From positions 744,001 to 808,000 of the forward strand of contig NZ_SZVO01000001.1 of the NCBI RefSeq assembly GCF_005280585.1: a stretch of DNA of 64,000 nucleotides, in the 5' to 3' direction. The DNA is from Dyadobacter frigoris. Its GTDB lineage: Bacteria > Bacteroidota > Bacteroidia > Cytophagales > Spirosomataceae. Every line of letters starts with the position of its first letter. Position 1 is the stretch's first letter. The notes under the pieces were generated by a model. It saw only the letters and a list, made by a program, of their open reading frames with translations. It was not told the DNA's origin and made no database searches. Below, one piece after another: positions 37,875-47,549 of this stretch. Made by a program: the position numbers and the translations under genes.

Positions 37875-38330
37875 ATGGATCGTCTCATTCTTCAAAAAGC
37901 AGCCTCTTATTGCGCCTATCAGGAACGAACTCAGGATGAGGTTAGAAAGCGGTTACAAAAATGGGAGGTTTGGGGTGAAGAAGCCGATGAAATCATTGCT
38001 GAATTAATCACGATGAATTATTTGAGTGAAGAGCGTTTTGCTAAAACCTATGCAGGAGGAAAATTCCGAATGAAAAACTGGGGCAAAATGAAGATCAAAC
38101 AGGAACTTCATCGCCGCGGACTTACTGAATATAGTATTCAGCAGGGGATGAAAGAAATTCCGGAGCAAGCTTATCAAACCGGCCTGAAGGAATTATTAAC
38201 CAAAAAAAGAGAACTTTTGGTTCGCACGGAAACTGATAAATTTAAGCTCAAACAAAAATTGGCCCGCTTCGCGTTGGGAAAAGGTTATGAAAGCGAACTG
38301 GTTTGGAAAACGATAGAAGACCTTTTATGA
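37875..38330 (+). CDS. recX: RecX regulatory protein
   Basis: The 151-residue protein is composed of three-helix repeats: ASYCAYQERTQDEVRKRLQKW, MNYLSEERFAKTYAGGKFRMKNWG, KIKQELHRRGL, and a final ARFALGKGYESELVWKTI. These match RecX, which binds RecA filaments and limits recombination. recA is not adjacent. The ATG at 37875 is the first good start. Confidence 0.9.
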   Translation: MDRLILQKAASYCAYQERTQDEVRKRLQKWEVWGEEADEIIAELITMNYLSEERFAKTYAGGKFRMKNWGKMKIKQELHRRGLTEYSIQQGMKEIPEQAYQTGLKELLTKKRELLVRTETDKFKLKQKLARFALGKGYESELVWKTIEDLL

Positions 38331-38468
38331 TCTAGTCACCGATTTTATGATATTTTAACTATATTATGTAGAGAATTGCACCAAAAACAGTAAATTTTAC
38401 TATATTCATTACGTTAATGGCTCAATAATTTAAGAAGAAAAATAAAATGCCAAAGAAGTGAGTGGCCA

Positions 38469-39509
38469 ATGATAATTGAAGAAATGTTGAAAAAAAAGCT
38501 TAAAATTCTTGTCAGCCGAACGGATGCAATCGGAGATGTGATTCTGACAATTCCTGTCTGTGATATTTTAAAAGAAAATAGAGATATTTCTGAGGTGCAT
38601 TTTTTAGGGAAATCCTATACAGAAGATGTTGTCAGAACCTGTACTGCAATAGATAAGTTTGTGAATATTGATGTAATAAACAAACTGGATTATAACGATC
38701 AGATAGCATTTTTGAAAAAGGAGAAATATGACGCCATTATTCATGTTTTACCAAATAAAAAAATAGCAAAACTGGCACAGGATGCCAAAATTCCGATTAG
38801 AATTGGTACCACAAATCGCTGGTTTCACTGGATGACATGCAATAAACTGGTCAAACTAAGCCGCAAAGGATCAGATTTACATGAAGCTCAATTAAATATT
38901 AAGTTATTAAAAGCACTTGAATTTGATGAGCCTGTACCGTTGAACGATATATTCCGTCATTTCAGGATGACTAATATTTCGCCTTTACCAAAGCGGTTAC
39001 TCGCTTATTTGCAAAAGGACAGGCTGAATATTATTTTACATCCAAAATCCAACAAAAGTGCGAGAGAATGGGGCCTGGAAAATTTTGCCGATCTGATTCA
39101 TCTTTTACCAAAGGATAAATATAAAATTTTTATTTCCGGAACGAAGGCAGATGGCGTTTCCATGCGCGGCTGGCTCGCTCAGCTGCCGGAACATGTGGTG
39201 GACATGACGGGAATGATGAGTCTGAGAGAATTTATTTCTTTTATTTATTATTCCAACGGTTTAATCGCTGCGAGTACGGGGCCTTTACATATTGCTGCTG
39301 CGCTTGGTAATAATGCCCTTGGCTTATATCCGCCGATGCGTCCTCTTTTCCCCAGACGCTGGGCGCCAATAGGGCCGAAGGCTTCTTTTTTGGTTGCACA
39401 TTCTGCTTGTAACAAATGTGAAAATGATGTTTCAAAATGCGAATGTATGAAACAGATTTCTCCTGTGGAAGTTGCGTCGGAGATAGGGAAGTGGAGAAAA
39501 CCGGGCTGA
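38469..39509 (+). CDS. Glycosyltransferase family 9 (heptosyltransferase-like)
   Basis: The 346-residue protein begins KILVSRTDAIGDVILTIPV, the GT9 N-terminal motif. It has IILHPKSNKSAREWGLENFADLI and FISGTKADG, then the donor-site region LIAASTGPLHIAAALGNNALGLYPP. GT9 enzymes add heptose or other sugars to lipopolysaccharide core; the acceptor here is unknown. A second ATG five codons in (38484) is also possible. It ends at a strong convergent terminator. Cys residues near the C-terminus (CNKCENDVSKCECM) are unusual for the family. Confidence 0.9.
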   Translation: MIIEEMLKKKLKILVSRTDAIGDVILTIPVCDILKENRDISEVHFLGKSYTEDVVRTCTAIDKFVNIDVINKLDYNDQIAFLKKEKYDAIIHVLPNKKIAKLAQDAKIPIRIGTTNRWFHWMTCNKLVKLSRKGSDLHEAQLNIKLLKALEFDEPVPLNDIFRHFRMTNISPLPKRLLAYLQKDRLNIILHPKSNKSAREWGLENFADLIHLLPKDKYKIFISGTKADGVSMRGWLAQLPEHVVDMTGMMSLREFISFIYYSNGLIAASTGPLHIAAALGNNALGLYPPMRPLFPRRWAPIGPKASFLVAHSACNKCENDVSKCECMKQISPVEVASEIGKWRKPG

Positions 39510-39547
39510 GATTGAAAATAACCAATTGGAAATCAAGAAAAGGGGAA

Positions 39548-39591
39548 ACCTTATAATTATCTAAAAAATTGATTTTAGATAATTATAAGGT
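39548..39591. terminator. Bidirectional terminator between the GT9 gene and nrdB
   Basis: A perfect 19-bp stem (ACCTTATAATTATCTAAAA and its complement) closes a 6-nt AATTGA loop. It lies between two convergent genes, 39 bp after the GT9 stop and 8 bp before the nrdB stop. Confidence 0.75.
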
Positions 39592-39598
39592 CGGTTTA

Positions 39599-40594
39599 TC
39601 AGAAATCTGAATCAAAGGAAATTTTGTGTCCCGAATCTTTATCTTGCAAACCGCTCATAACACCCGCTTTTTGATAGTCGCCAACGCGTTTTTCAAAAAA
39701 GTTGGTTTTTCCCGGTAAAGAAATTAATTCCATGAAATCAAACGGATTAGCAGAACCGAATTGTTTTGGGCAACCCAAACGTTCAAGCCAGAAATCAGCA
39801 ATATATTCGATATACTGGTTCATCAGATCTGCGTTCATGCCAATCAGCGAAACGGGCAGAGCCGAAGTAACAAATTCCTGTTCTATTTTTACTGCGTCCA
39901 TCATAATTTCAATTACTCTTTCCTGAGGCAACTGGTTTACGATATGCTGCGTATATAACAGACAGGCAAATTCGCAATGAAGTCCTTCGTCTCTGGAAAT
40001 CAGTTCGTTGGAGAATGACAAACCTGGCATTAATCCACGTTTTTTCAACCAGAAAATAGAGCAGAAAGATCCTGAAAAGAATATACCTTCAACAGCTGCA
40101 AAAGCGATAATTCTTTCCGCAAATACAGGACTATTAATCCATTTCAATGCCCATTCTGCTTTTTTCTGAACGCAGGGAACAGTATCGATCGCGCGAAGAA
40201 GATAATCTTTTTCAGTCGGATCTTTAATATAGGTATCAATCAGCAGAGAGTATGTTTCGGAATGGATATTTTCCATAGCGATCTGGAAACCATAGAAACA
40301 TTTTGCCTCTGCATATTGTACTTCGCTAAGAAAGTTTACAGCAAGGTTTTCATTAACAATACCGTCGGACGCTGCAAAAAATGCAAGAATGTGAGATATG
40401 AAATGGCGCTCGCCGTCATTCAGGTTTTCCCAGTCTTTTTGATCCTGCGATAAATCAATTTCTTCCGCAGTCCAGAACGACGCTTCATGACGTTTGTACA
40501 TTTCCCATATATCCATGTGTTTGATAGGAAATAAGACAAAGCGCAATGGATCTTCTATCAACAGGGGTTCCTGTTTTGTAACTTCTTGTGACAT
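39599..40594 (-). CDS. nrdB: Class I ribonucleotide reductase, small (R2) subunit
   Basis: The 331-residue protein is of the eukaryote-like R2 group. The diiron ligands are in place (SDGIVNENL with Asp77, [18 protein letters not shown] with Glu108 and His111, [12 protein letters not shown], and [13 protein letters not shown]). The radical tyrosine is Tyr115. It generates the tyrosyl radical used by the large subunit to reduce ribonucleotides. The large-subunit gene is not in the window, so the two subunits are not adjacent here unless one lies elsewhere. It is a single-gene unit with a good terminator. Confidence 0.95.
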   Translation of the reverse strand: MSQEVTKQEPLLIEDPLRFVLFPIKHMDIWEMYKRHEASFWTAEEIDLSQDQKDWENLNDGERHFISHILAFFAASDGIVNENLAVNFLSEVQYAEAKCFYGFQIAMENIHSETYSLLIDTYIKDPTEKDYLLRAIDTVPCVQKKAEWALKWINSPVFAERIIAFAAVEGIFFSGSFCSIFWLKKRGLMPGLSFSNELISRDEGLHCEFACLLYTQHIVNQLPQERVIEIMMDAVKIEQEFVTSALPVSLIGMNADLMNQYIEYIADFWLERLGCPKQFGSANPFDFMELISLPGKTNFFEKRVGDYQKAGVMSGLQDKDSGHKISFDSDF

Positions 40595-40836
40595 AGTTAA
40601 TTCAAATTATTTATACGGACCAGATCATCGATTGCAGCATGGCGGACATTACATTAGTTTGATTGCTGCTGAAAACAAATCTACATGCTTTGAGCCGGAA
40701 TTTCAAGGAGAATTGAATCAAATTACGTCTTATTTAGAAATATTCTGTCAAAGAATTCTTTAACTTTGTAGACGTCAGTTTATTCAAATTAAAAGATAAT
40801 TTTTATTCTCTGTCCAAATTATTAATCTGCCAGACT

Positions 40837-41721
40837 TTGAAAATTTCAGGATTCACCATCATTAAAGACGCAATTTTAAACGATTATCCCATTGTTGAAG
40901 CTATCGTTTCAATACTGCCTGTGGTGGACGAAATGCTGGTTAGTGTAGGTAAAAGTGAAGATAATACGCTTGAACTTATCCGTTCTATTCAATCAGATAA
41001 AATACGGATCGTAGAATCAGAATGGGATATGACCTTGCGTGAGGGTGGTAAAGTACTTGCGGTTGAAACGGATAAAGCGCTTCGCCAGTTGTCGCCGGAT
41101 AGCGATTGGGCGTTTTATATACAAGGAGACGAAGTGGTTCATGAAAAATACCACGACAATATTCGCAAAGCGTGTGAGTTGCATGTGGACAATCCGGAAG
41201 TAGAGGGGCTGTTGTTTGATTATCTGCACTTTTATGGTACTTACAATTACGTTGGCGACAGCCGGAAATGGTATCGTCGGGAGATACGGATTATCAGAAA
41301 TGAAAGTATGAAATCTGATCCGGCCATTTTTGCTTATCGTGATGCTCAGGGATTCAGAAAGGGCGTTACCAAGCTTAATGTGAAGCATTGTGGCGCGGCA
41401 ATTTATCACTATGGCTGGGTAAAGAGTCCTGTTCAGATGAAAAAGAAAATGAAAAATGTAACCCGCTTTTGGAATGAAGATGAGGAATGGGAGAAAATAT
41501 TGAAATCTGAAGATTTCTTTGACTATAACGCTTTTGATTCGCTGGTACCTTTTGATGATTCGCATCCATCTGTGATGAAAGTTCGGATTGAACGCCAGGA
41601 CTGGAATATAGAACTTGATCTTTCCCGGAAAAAATTTAAATTTAAAGACGCTTTACTTTATTGGATTGAAAAGAATACGGGCAAGCGTCTTTTTGAATTT
41701 AGAAATTACCGTTTGATTTAA
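40837..41721 (+). CDS. GT2-type glycosyltransferase with a TTG start
   Basis: The 294-residue frame must start at TTG 40837, because the conserved GT-A beginning (ISGFTIIKDAILNDYPIVEA) follows at once and there is no earlier ATG. It has the nucleotide-sugar-binding segment VDEMLVSVGKSEDNTLELI and the DxD-like WAFYIQGDEVVHEKY. It probably adds a sugar to a surface glycan. A -7-like TAACTTTG lies at 40762-40769. It converges on another GT2 gene, with a hairpin between them. Confidence 0.85.
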   Translation: MKISGFTIIKDAILNDYPIVEAIVSILPVVDEMLVSVGKSEDNTLELIRSIQSDKIRIVESEWDMTLREGGKVLAVETDKALRQLSPDSDWAFYIQGDEVVHEKYHDNIRKACELHVDNPEVEGLLFDYLHFYGTYNYVGDSRKWYRREIRIIRNESMKSDPAIFAYRDAQGFRKGVTKLNVKHCGAAIYHYGWVKSPVQMKKKMKNVTRFWNEDEEWEKILKSEDFFDYNAFDSLVPFDDSHPSVMKVRIERQDWNIELDLSRKKFKFKDALLYWIEKNTGKRLFEFRNYRLI

Positions 41722-41739
41722 TATCCTTGTTGTTGCTTA

Positions 41740-41796
41740 ACAGAAAAACGGAAGCTCAAAGCCAGCTTAAAAAGATTTTAACTTCTGCTTTTCTGT
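41740..41796. terminator. Imperfect hairpin between two convergent glycosyltransferase genes
   Basis: ACAGAAAAACGGAAG (41740-41754) pairs with CTTCTGCTTTTCTGT (41782-41796), with two mismatches. Its position suits a shared terminator. Confidence 0.5.
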
Positions 41797-41809
41797 ATTA
41801 ATCAAATAA

Positions 41810-42793
41810 TTACAACTTGATAACGTGTTGATATTTTAGCATCATCTTAATATTCTCAATTACTTCAATAATGCCAATATTGGAGTGGTTTCTCTTCATT
41901 TGCCTTGTGAAAGCACTTTTCTTAATGATAAGTCCCTGACGGTTTCTCCGGAAATCCATGTAAGCTTCTGCTTTGTAAAACTGACAAGACAAAATACCTA
42001 ATAGAACATCACAAAGTAAGATTTGCATATGCCAAAGCGTAAGGTCAATACCTTGTAAATGCAGATAATGTACGTAGTAACGATTTCTGAAATGGATTCT
42101 CTTGATCGCTTTTTTAGGATTGTGGTTTTTGGTACTTGCCATTACTTCGTGGCGACAGACCGCATTGTGTTCATAGTAACATTTCCAGCCCATTCTCCAT
42201 GCGCGAATCGATAGTTCCTGATCTTCTCCGTAATATGGATTGAACATTTCGTTGAAACCATTAATGGTTTTCAATTTCTTTGTATCCATCAAAGCATTGG
42301 CACCGGAGAGGTAAAAAGTAGGGGTTAAAGCATTAATATTTTTAAGATGAAATAAATCAGATGATTTTATTTTGCGACCCATAATTCTAGGCTCTCTCGC
42401 TGCCTCACGGATCAGGTCATCATCCATTCCGATAATGCGTCCCATAACTCCGAAAGTATCATTCTTCTCAAAATATTTGTAGAGTTTCTCTAGATAACCT
42501 TCTTCCAGCGTAACATCAGTATTGAGTAAGAAAATTAAATCGTTGTTTGCCTGCTTAATTCCCAGATTACATGTTTCAGAAAACCCGGAATTAGTTTCTT
42601 TTTTCAGAAGTGTGATCGTGTCTCCATAATTCTGTTGCAAATATTCCACAGAGTCGTCGGTTGAGGCATCGTCAATAACTATGATTTCAACTTCTGTTTT
42701 GATGGACATCAGCACATGGAAATTATGTCCAAAATACTTTTCAAATAAATGTTTCCCATTATAATTAGGAATTATTACTGAGATACTTTTCAT
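41810..42793 (-). CDS. GT2 family glycosyltransferase
   Basis: The 327-residue protein starts with the GT-A motif ISVIIPNYNGKHLFEKYF. It contains VEIIVIDDASTDDSVEYLQ, NSGFSETCNLGIKQANNDLI, the DxD-type LLNTDVTLEEGYL, and MFNPYYGEDQELSIRAWRMGW. The layout is like rhamnosyl- and galactofuranosyl-transferases of surface polysaccharides; donor and acceptor are unknown. It faces the other GT2 gene tail to tail. Confidence 0.88.
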   Translation of the reverse strand: MKSISVIIPNYNGKHLFEKYFGHNFHVLMSIKTEVEIIVIDDASTDDSVEYLQQNYGDTITLLKKETNSGFSETCNLGIKQANNDLIFLLNTDVTLEEGYLEKLYKYFEKNDTFGVMGRIIGMDDDLIREAAREPRIMGRKIKSSDLFHLKNINALTPTFYLSGANALMDTKKLKTINGFNEMFNPYYGEDQELSIRAWRMGWKCYYEHNAVCRHEVMASTKNHNPKKAIKRIHFRNRYYVHYLHLQGIDLTLWHMQILLCDVLLGILSCQFYKAEAYMDFRRNRQGLIIKKSAFTRQMKRNHSNIGIIEVIENIKMMLKYQHVIKL

Positions 42794-43376
42794 TCAGTCG
42801 GTTATTTAGTTAAATGAATTGAATAACCTAATACCATTTAAAATACATTATTCTAAGATCGGTATAGCGGTTTTACTAAATCAGCCTATGGCAGATGATT
42901 CTCACAAGTTGGAATTGAAACGCCTTTTTATAAGATTCATTGTTCATTTTCAAACTCGCCCCGATATTAATTCAGAGTATTGTTCGATACTGCCACTGCC
43001 CATCGCATATAAACCTTGATTCGCGTCAGGTAAATAATTTTTGTCTCCCTTAATAGACTATACCTGATATTAACGTAATCTGTTGCAAGTTTTATGCCAT
43101 TACAATTATGACACTGATTCAGGAAAAAGGGTTGGAAGAAGGAAATGTGTACAAATGACATTTAGGATGACTTTTCATTGATATTCTAAACATTAATTGT
43201 ACTTTTTTAATTGGCTGAGTAATTGATTTACTGAATATTACAGGTGGAAAAAAAATAAAAATTATTTTTTCTGAGATTTCAGTCCGGGTTAAGAAAGATA
43301 TAGTAACCCACAATATTACAATTGCTGGTGGCTAAAAAGAGAATTATTATTAATTGTATTATAACCTGTTATCTGT
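42794..43376. other. 583-bp intergenic region without a recognisable gene
   Basis: The stretch between the GT2 and GNAT genes is AT-rich. Its short frames have biased, unlikely composition and no start context. It should hold the GT2 promoter on the minus strand. No RNA, repeat or terminator was recognised. Confidence 0.5.
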
Positions 43377-43964
43377 TTAAGGCATCGCGTTCTGTTTTAG
43401 TTCCCAGGCCACTACATTCCATTCGTCAACATGATCTTTGTGCAGATGAATTGTTTCAAAACCTACCCGTTCATGCGCCCGCTGCGATCTTTTATTGGAT
43501 GTAGAAATCTCTGTGATACATAAGTCGAATTTTTTTTCATAAAAATTTTTATGTGTGTGATATAATTTCTCGAAAATTCCCTGTCCCCGAAATTCCGCCG
43601 CTACACATATTTGCCCCATCATGTAGTATTTATAATCCCGGATCATGTTCCCTTTCCAGTTAATATCGTCCACAATGTCAAACATAGGCTGGAGGTCAGG
43701 AATCAGTTTTGCCATAGAAGGTAGCATGGCCAGGGCAAACGCTATCACTTTTCCGTCCGCTTTTGCTATGATCTGCGGTGTTAAACTGCCCATGATTTCG
43801 AGCTGTTCCTTGCTGTGGCAGACAGTTACAAAACCTTGTTCCTTTTTTACTTCTTCTGAGACGTTGGTTTTTAAATTAAGTTGCTGAAGGGACAGAATTT
43901 CTTCAATATCTTTTTGTGTTTCTGCAAAGGTTAGCTCAATGAAAGCAGACGTGTTATTTGTCAT
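43377..43964 (-). CDS. GNAT family acetyltransferase
   Basis: The 195-residue protein has an acetyl-CoA fold with KVIAFALAMLP, the A-motif-like MGQICVAAEFRGQGIFEKLY and CITEISTSNKRSQRAHERVGF. The substrate is unknown. It is 29 bp downstream of corA on the same strand, so the two probably form an operon. Confidence 0.88.
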   Translation of the reverse strand: MTNNTSAFIELTFAETQKDIEEILSLQQLNLKTNVSEEVKKEQGFVTVCHSKEQLEIMGSLTPQIIAKADGKVIAFALAMLPSMAKLIPDLQPMFDIVDDINWKGNMIRDYKYYMMGQICVAAEFRGQGIFEKLYHTHKNFYEKKFDLCITEISTSNKRSQRAHERVGFETIHLHKDHVDEWNVVAWELKQNAMP

Positions 43965-43993
43965 GAAAATATAAATAATGAAATCTCAAAAAA

Positions 43994-44938
43994 TTAAATC
44001 CATCTTTTTCTTCTGAAAAACCAAAGCACAACCAGTGAGGAAAGTACCATCAAAAGTAAAGACACCCAGAAACCCCAGGGGTCTTCGGTGGAGGGAATGT
44101 GGGTATAATTCATACCAAAAATCCCTGCGATCAGGGTCGGAGGCATAAAAATGATAGTCACAACGGTGAAAATCTTGATTACCTGACTTTGTTCAAGATT
44201 AATCAGACCCATAAAAGTATTTTGCAGATATTCCAGCCGCTCAAAGTTGAAAGTGGTATATTCAAGCAGTGAGCTGATATCTTTTAATATAATACGCAAA
44301 TGCTCTTTCCGGTCTTCCGGGAAATACTGACTGCGTAAAATTCCGGAAAGTACGCGCTGTTTGTCAATACTGGTTTCCCGAAGCATCATCGTCGTTTCCT
44401 GCAATGCACTGATCCGGATCAGCACTTCCTGTCTCGCTTTTTGCTCGTGCGCCAGATCCTTACTGATCTGTGAAATATCCCGGGATATTGCTTCAAGTGA
44501 ATCGGCATCGGCTTCGATCCTGGTTTCAAGCAGCATCAGCATAAAGTCAACGCCCGTCTGAAACGTATCCGGGCTTACCTTCATTTTCTTAACCGTATCA
44601 GCAAAGGTTTTGGAATCACCGCGCCGGTATGTGAAAAGAATATTCTTATGGAGAATAAATGAAACAGGATAAGTTTTATAACCGTCCCTGTCAATGCTTA
44701 AAAAGTTCGAGTTAGCATTGATCGTTTCATTTTGTTCAAAAAACCGCGAACTGCTTTCGATTTCTACAATTTCCTGAGGTGTTTGAAAACTGATATCACA
44801 TTTGTTTTCAACCCATTCTTCTTCTTCGGCCGAAGGGGACTGCAAATCCACCCAGACAAGGTTTTGTACCTTTCCAAGTTCACGAATATCGTTTTCGCGC
44901 TTTATTAACCGCCCCTCCTTATAAAATATTCTGACCAT
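43994..44938 (-). CDS. corA: CorA family magnesium/cobalt transporter
   Basis: The 314-residue protein has a long charged cytoplasmic N-terminal domain and two C-terminal helices. The channel signature GMNYTHIP follows IFMPPTLIAGIF, and the second helix (FWVSLLLMVLSSLVVLWFF) ends in basic residues RRKRWI. It is a pentameric Mg2+ channel of the inner membrane. It is followed 29 bp later by the GNAT gene. Confidence 0.95.
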   Translation of the reverse strand: MVRIFYKEGRLIKRENDIRELGKVQNLVWVDLQSPSAEEEEWVENKCDISFQTPQEIVEIESSSRFFEQNETINANSNFLSIDRDGYKTYPVSFILHKNILFTYRRGDSKTFADTVKKMKVSPDTFQTGVDFMLMLLETRIEADADSLEAISRDISQISKDLAHEQKARQEVLIRISALQETTMMLRETSIDKQRVLSGILRSQYFPEDRKEHLRIILKDISSLLEYTTFNFERLEYLQNTFMGLINLEQSQVIKIFTVVTIIFMPPTLIAGIFGMNYTHIPSTEDPWGFWVSLLLMVLSSLVVLWFFRRKRWI

Positions 44939-45005
44939 TTTTCAGTTGAAAGTTGAGAGTTGAAAATTTTCAACAATTTCCCCAAGATAGTTGTAAATTT
45001 ACGGG

Positions 45006-46193
45006 ATGCAAAATACGGCTTCTCCCGGAATATTTACACTGCAATTTTGGTTGCTTGGTACAAGTTCCTTTCTTTTCTCTTCAAGTTTCAACATGCTTAT
45101 CCCCGAGCTTCCCAGTTATTTGTCTGCCATGGGAGGTGCGGAATACAAGGGTTTTATCATTGGATTATTTACGTTAACAGCCGGAATATCAAGGCCTTTT
45201 AGTGGTAGATTAACAGATCGTGTCGGTCGTGTTCCGGTAATGGCATTTGGCTCGTTAGTGTGTTTTATTTGTGGATTTTTGTATCCCGTTTTCACTACCG
45301 TAATGCCGTTTTTATTATTACGATTGGTTCATGGTTTCTCAACAGGTTTTAAACCAACAGGCACCGCAGCCTATATCGCGGACATTATTCCGGCACATCG
45401 AAGAGGGGAAGCCATGGGAATTCACGGCATGTGCATGGGTGTAGGCTCTGCTTTCGGGCCGGCCATTGGAAGTATGATCAGCCAGTCTTTTTCAATAAAT
45501 GCACTTTTTTATACATCCTCTCTTTTCGCGTTGATGTCCATCGTGATACTTTTCAACATGAAAGAAACCCTTGTTGTAAAAGAACGACTTTCTGTAAAAG
45601 CATTTCAAATAACCTGGCGGGATATATTCGAGCCCGATGTTTTCAGTCCTGCTTTTGTAACTTTTCTGGCTTATTTTGGTTTTGGTGCAGTAGCGACACT
45701 TAGCCCTGATTTCAGTGAACATTTAGGGCTCACAAACCGTGGGATTTATTTCATGGTATTCACTTTGTTTTCCATATTAATCCGTTTTGTAGCCGGAAAA
45801 CTTTCTGACCGGAAAGGCCGGATACCGGTAACCATTGCCGGATGCAGCATTTTAATTATATCAATGATCATCACCGGATACGCAGATTCTGTATTCCTTT
45901 TTGTAACAGGAGCAGCATTTTTCGGAATTTCGATGGGGATATTATCTCCGGTGCTTTCTGCCTGGACGGTGGATTTGAGCAATGACCATAACAGGGGACG
46001 GGCGATTGCTTCCATGTACATTTCCCTGGAAGCAGGGATAGGGTTGGGCGCCTTTCTTTCAGCCGCTGTTTTTGCAAACAAAATAGAAAACCTACCACTG
46101 GTTTTTATGATAATGGCAGGTTTTGCCGCGGCAGCTTTGATTTATACCATTCTGCTTTACAGATATAAAAGGAGAGCGAGCCGTGTTATTTGA
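45006..46193 (+). CDS. Major facilitator superfamily transporter
   Basis: The 395-residue inner-membrane protein has about twelve hydrophobic helices. The MFS loop motif is GRLTDRVGRVPVMAFGS, repeated in the second half as GKLSDRKGRIPVTIAG. RLVHGFSTGFKPTGTAAYIADIIPAHRRGEAMG resembles drug and sugar efflux members; the cargo is unknown. The first gene of a three-gene group, it overlaps YigZ by 11 bp. Confidence 0.92.
   Translation: MQNTASPGIFTLQFWLLGTSSFLFSSSFNMLIPELPSYLSAMGGAEYKGFIIGLFTLTAGISRPFSGRLTDRVGRVPVMAFGSLVCFICGFLYPVFTTVMPFLLLRLVHGFSTGFKPTGTAAYIADIIPAHRRGEAMGIHGMCMGVGSAFGPAIGSMISQSFSINALFYTSSLFALMSIVILFNMKETLVVKERLSVKAFQITWRDIFEPDVFSPAFVTFLAYFGFGAVATLSPDFSEHLGLTNRGIYFMVFTLFSILIRFVAGKLSDRKGRIPVTIAGCSILIISMIITGYADSVFLFVTGAAFFGISMGILSPVLSAWTVDLSNDHNRGRAIASMYISLEAGIGLGAFLSAAVFANKIENLPLVFMIMAGFAAAALIYTILLYRYKRRASRVI
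46167..46176 (+). promoter_or_regulatory. Shine-Dalgarno-like AAAAGGAGAG before the YigZ GTG start
   Basis: The site lies inside the MFS coding end, 6 nt before GTG 46183. It supports this unusual overlapping GTG start. Confidence 0.55.
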
Positions 46194-46791
46194 AGATACT
46201 TACAAGACAATTGCTGAACCTGTTGAAGGTTTTTATAAGGACAAGGGAAGCAAATTTATTTCTTTCGTTTTTCCGGTTACATCAGAAAATGAAGCGAAAG
46301 TTCATCTGCTAAAATTAAAAGAATTGCATCCTAAAGCCAATCATCATGTGTATGCTTACCGCTTTGGTCTGGATAGAATGCATTATCGTTTGAGTGATGA
46401 CGGGGAACCGTCAGGTTCTTCGGGAAGACCGATACTGAATACGCTTTATTCCAAAGAAATAACCAACATTCTGGTTGTCGTTGTGCGTTATTTTGGCGGA
46501 ACGTTATTAGGGATTCCGGGACTTATAAACGCATATCGATCTGCAACGGAGGATGCATTGGAGAATGCTGAAATTGTTGTGAAACATTTGATTGTGATTT
46601 ACGAGCTCAAATTTTCGTATATCCAGATGAACGATGTGATGCGGATCATTAAAGAAATGGAATTGCCGGTACTTGAACAAAACTTTGAAATGGAATGCCG
46701 TATGATTGTTGAAATCAGAACCACGCTCGTTGAACGATTTATTAGCCGTTGCGAAAATGTGGAAGGATTGGTTATAAAGCCGGTGGAATAA
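46183..46791 (+). CDS. YigZ/IMPACT family protein
   Basis: The 202-residue protein starts at GTG 46183, inside the end of the MFS gene, with a purine-rich site in front. It has the IMPACT core: GSKFISFVFPV, HPKANHHVYAYRFG, HYRLSDDGEPSGSSGRPIL and VVVVRYFGGTLLGIPGLINAYRSA. The family is conserved from bacteria to eukaryotes and probably acts around translation; its reaction is not known. It precedes thiamine pyrophosphokinase by 92 bp. Confidence 0.92.
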   Translation: MLFEDTYKTIAEPVEGFYKDKGSKFISFVFPVTSENEAKVHLLKLKELHPKANHHVYAYRFGLDRMHYRLSDDGEPSGSSGRPILNTLYSKEITNILVVVVRYFGGTLLGIPGLINAYRSATEDALENAEIVVKHLIVIYELKFSYIQMNDVMRIIKEMELPVLEQNFEMECRMIVEIRTTLVERFISRCENVEGLVIKPVE

Positions 46792-46883
46792 CCCGAAAAC
46801 TTTCTCCTGATATTTCAGTCTCCCAAATTATTTATTACTTCGTAACTTCGCTGGAATCGAGGATTATCGGAAATACCAAGCTT

Positions 46884-47546
46884 ATGTCATCACACCATAT
46901 TATCAGGGATAAACAGGAACCCGCACTTATTATTGCCAACGGAGAAGCTTGCAGCGAAGAATTACTGGGGCAATTGTTGGAATGGAGTCCGTTGGTTGTT
47001 GTCCTGGATCACGCCATTTACAGAGTTTTGGAATTAGGTATAAAGGTGGATGTATGGCTTGGAGATTTTGATCATAACCATGATTTTGAAGAAATAAGAG
47101 CGCGTCAGTATCCTTTGAAAATCGTTCATACACCAGATCAGGAAAAAACAGATCTTGAAAAAGCGATTGATTATTTAATAAGTGAAGGTTTTCCGGCGGC
47201 TAATATCATTTGGGCAACCGGCCGTCGTGCGGATCATTCGATCACAAACATTACAAATCTGGTTCGGTATAAAGAAACAATCCGTCTGGTTTTGCTGGAT
47301 GATTATTCGAAGATCTTTCCTTTGTCGGGAGTTTTTGAAAAATGGTATGTTGCCAAAACTCCGGTTTCTCTTATTCCGGTTGGTGTGGTGGAAGGAATCA
47401 AAACCTCCGGACTGAAGTATAATCTTAATGATGAAACGCTGACGCTCGGCCATCGAACCGGAAATAGCAATGAGGCGGAAGCCGATGGAATGGTTCGGAT
47501 TTCCGCCTCAAAAGGTGACTTGTTAATTATGGAATGTTGGGATTAA
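46884..47546 (+). CDS. Thiamine pyrophosphokinase
   Basis: The ATG at 46884 gives 220 residues; the frame extends upstream into the YigZ gene, but those residues are not family-like. The catalytic pattern is present: PALIIANGEAC, VVLDHAIYRVLELGIKVDVWLGDFDH, the KTDLEKAIDYL segment, ATGRRADHSITNI and VSLIPVG. It transfers pyrophosphate from ATP to thiamine, making thiamine diphosphate. It ends 3 bp from the stop of the convergent M1 peptidase. Confidence 0.92.
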   Translation: MSSHHIIRDKQEPALIIANGEACSEELLGQLLEWSPLVVVLDHAIYRVLELGIKVDVWLGDFDHNHDFEEIRARQYPLKIVHTPDQEKTDLEKAIDYLISEGFPAANIIWATGRRADHSITNITNLVRYKETIRLVLLDDYSKIFPLSGVFEKWYVAKTPVSLIPVGVVEGIKTSGLKYNLNDETLTLGHRTGNSNEAEADGMVRISASKGDLLIMECWD

Positions 47547-47549
47547 AGC

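Noticed and set aside
41017..41565. 182-residue minus-strand frame
   Set aside because: It lies wholly opposite a well-supported glycosyltransferase and has no recognisable domain.
42819..43313. Short frames in the 583-bp gap
   Set aside because: They overlap each other on both strands, have unlikely composition and no start signals.
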